Assembly: GCA_014529385.2 (NCBI GenBank)
Contig: CM043942.1
Location: 811,001 to 875,000, forward strand
Length of the DNA stretch: 64,000 nucleotides
Origin: Adiantum capillus-veneris
Lineage: Eukaryota; Streptophyta; Polypodiopsida; Polypodiales; Pteridaceae
Direction of reading: 5' to 3'
The notes beneath the pieces are model-generated. The model saw nothing but the letters and a program-made list of their open reading frames with translations. It was not told where the DNA came from and did not search any database. Positions 63,875 through 64,000 of the stretch are shown in pieces; the stretch's first letter is position 1, and every line of letters starts with the position of its first letter. The translations under genes were made by a program, and so were the position numbers.

Positions 63875-64000
63875 TGTTTGAGGACAGATCAAACGGGCGC
63901 CCAATTGGTCGGACACATAGCTGGACAACATTTGTACTCTATTAGTTTTTCGAGCTAGTGTAGTAATACTCCATGCAAATCCTGATTACAGAGTAGTGGA
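63875..64000 (+). repeat. M-family LTR start, cut by window end
   Basis: TGTTTGAGGACAGATCAAAC and the following 100 bp match the LTRs at 35,641 and 37,315 (rc). Sits one base after the broken end of TNP2. Probably the 5' LTR of a + strand element that continues outside the window. Confidence 0.85.

Overview
This window looks like transposable-element (TE) DNA from the nucleus of a large land-plant genome. The evidence is plant-type Ty3 and Ty1 LTR retrotransposons, CACTA (En/Spm) transposase genes with introns, a plastid 16S rRNA fragment, abundant (GA)n/(CT)n microsatellites and layered nested insertions. A fern or other seed-free plant is possible, because the LINE reverse transcriptase does not resemble the usual angiosperm L1 type, but that is a weak guess. 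I found no convincing intact single-copy host gene. Almost every reading frame is a decayed transposon gene, and many stop codons are explained by C-to-T changes.

Region 1 (about 0.8-12.0 kb, + strand) is a decayed Ty3 element, here called G1. It has an LTR, a tRNA-Asp-like primer site, gag with CCHC knuckles, protease, RT, RNase H and integrase, then an extra ORF with a second retropepsin-like domain and W-[VI]-P-K repeats. About 175 bp of plastid 16S rDNA interrupts its integrase zinc-binding region. G1 ends where a CACTA terminus begins at 12,014.

Region 2 (12.0-22.4 kb) is a CACTA-like element (A) with a TNPA-like gene on the minus strand. It is split by a young LTR retrotransposon, here called N (13,486-20,846). 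N has 2.24-kb LTRs about 2% divergent, two unfamiliar ORFs and no pol, and is the best candidate for an undescribed element.

Region 3 (22.5-31.9 kb) is a cluster of three copies of one LINE family set among long CT-rich tracts. The copies that keep their 3' end finish in (TATC)n(TC)n rather than poly(A). One is nearly full length, one is a central fragment, and one has lost its middle.

Region 4 (32.0-35.1 kb) is the 5' half of a CACTA TNP2 transposase on the + strand (B). Its 3' half appears on the minus strand at 62.0-63.9 kb (C). The two share a 19-bp inverted overlap at their broken ends.

Region 5 (35.1-58.9 kb) is a nest on the minus strand. M, a pol-less Ty3-type element (gag knuckles, protease, ORF3, 3' LTR), is interrupted by X (39,983-54,407; LTRs over 3 kb, tRNA-iMet primer site). 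The 5' LTR of X is in turn interrupted by Y, a chromovirus-like gag-RT fragment (about 49.8-53.5 kb). The 3' LTR of M forms one arm of a 2.7-kb palindrome. A Ty1/copia-like LTR and an LTR of the G1 type lie to the right.

Region 6 (58.9-64.0 kb) holds a 464-bp MITE with 44-bp inverted repeats, the CACTA C end with 12-bp subterminal repeats, the TNP2 3' half carrying a 288-bp inverted-repeat insertion, and the start of another M-type LTR at the window edge. All calls were made by eye. Percentages are estimates.
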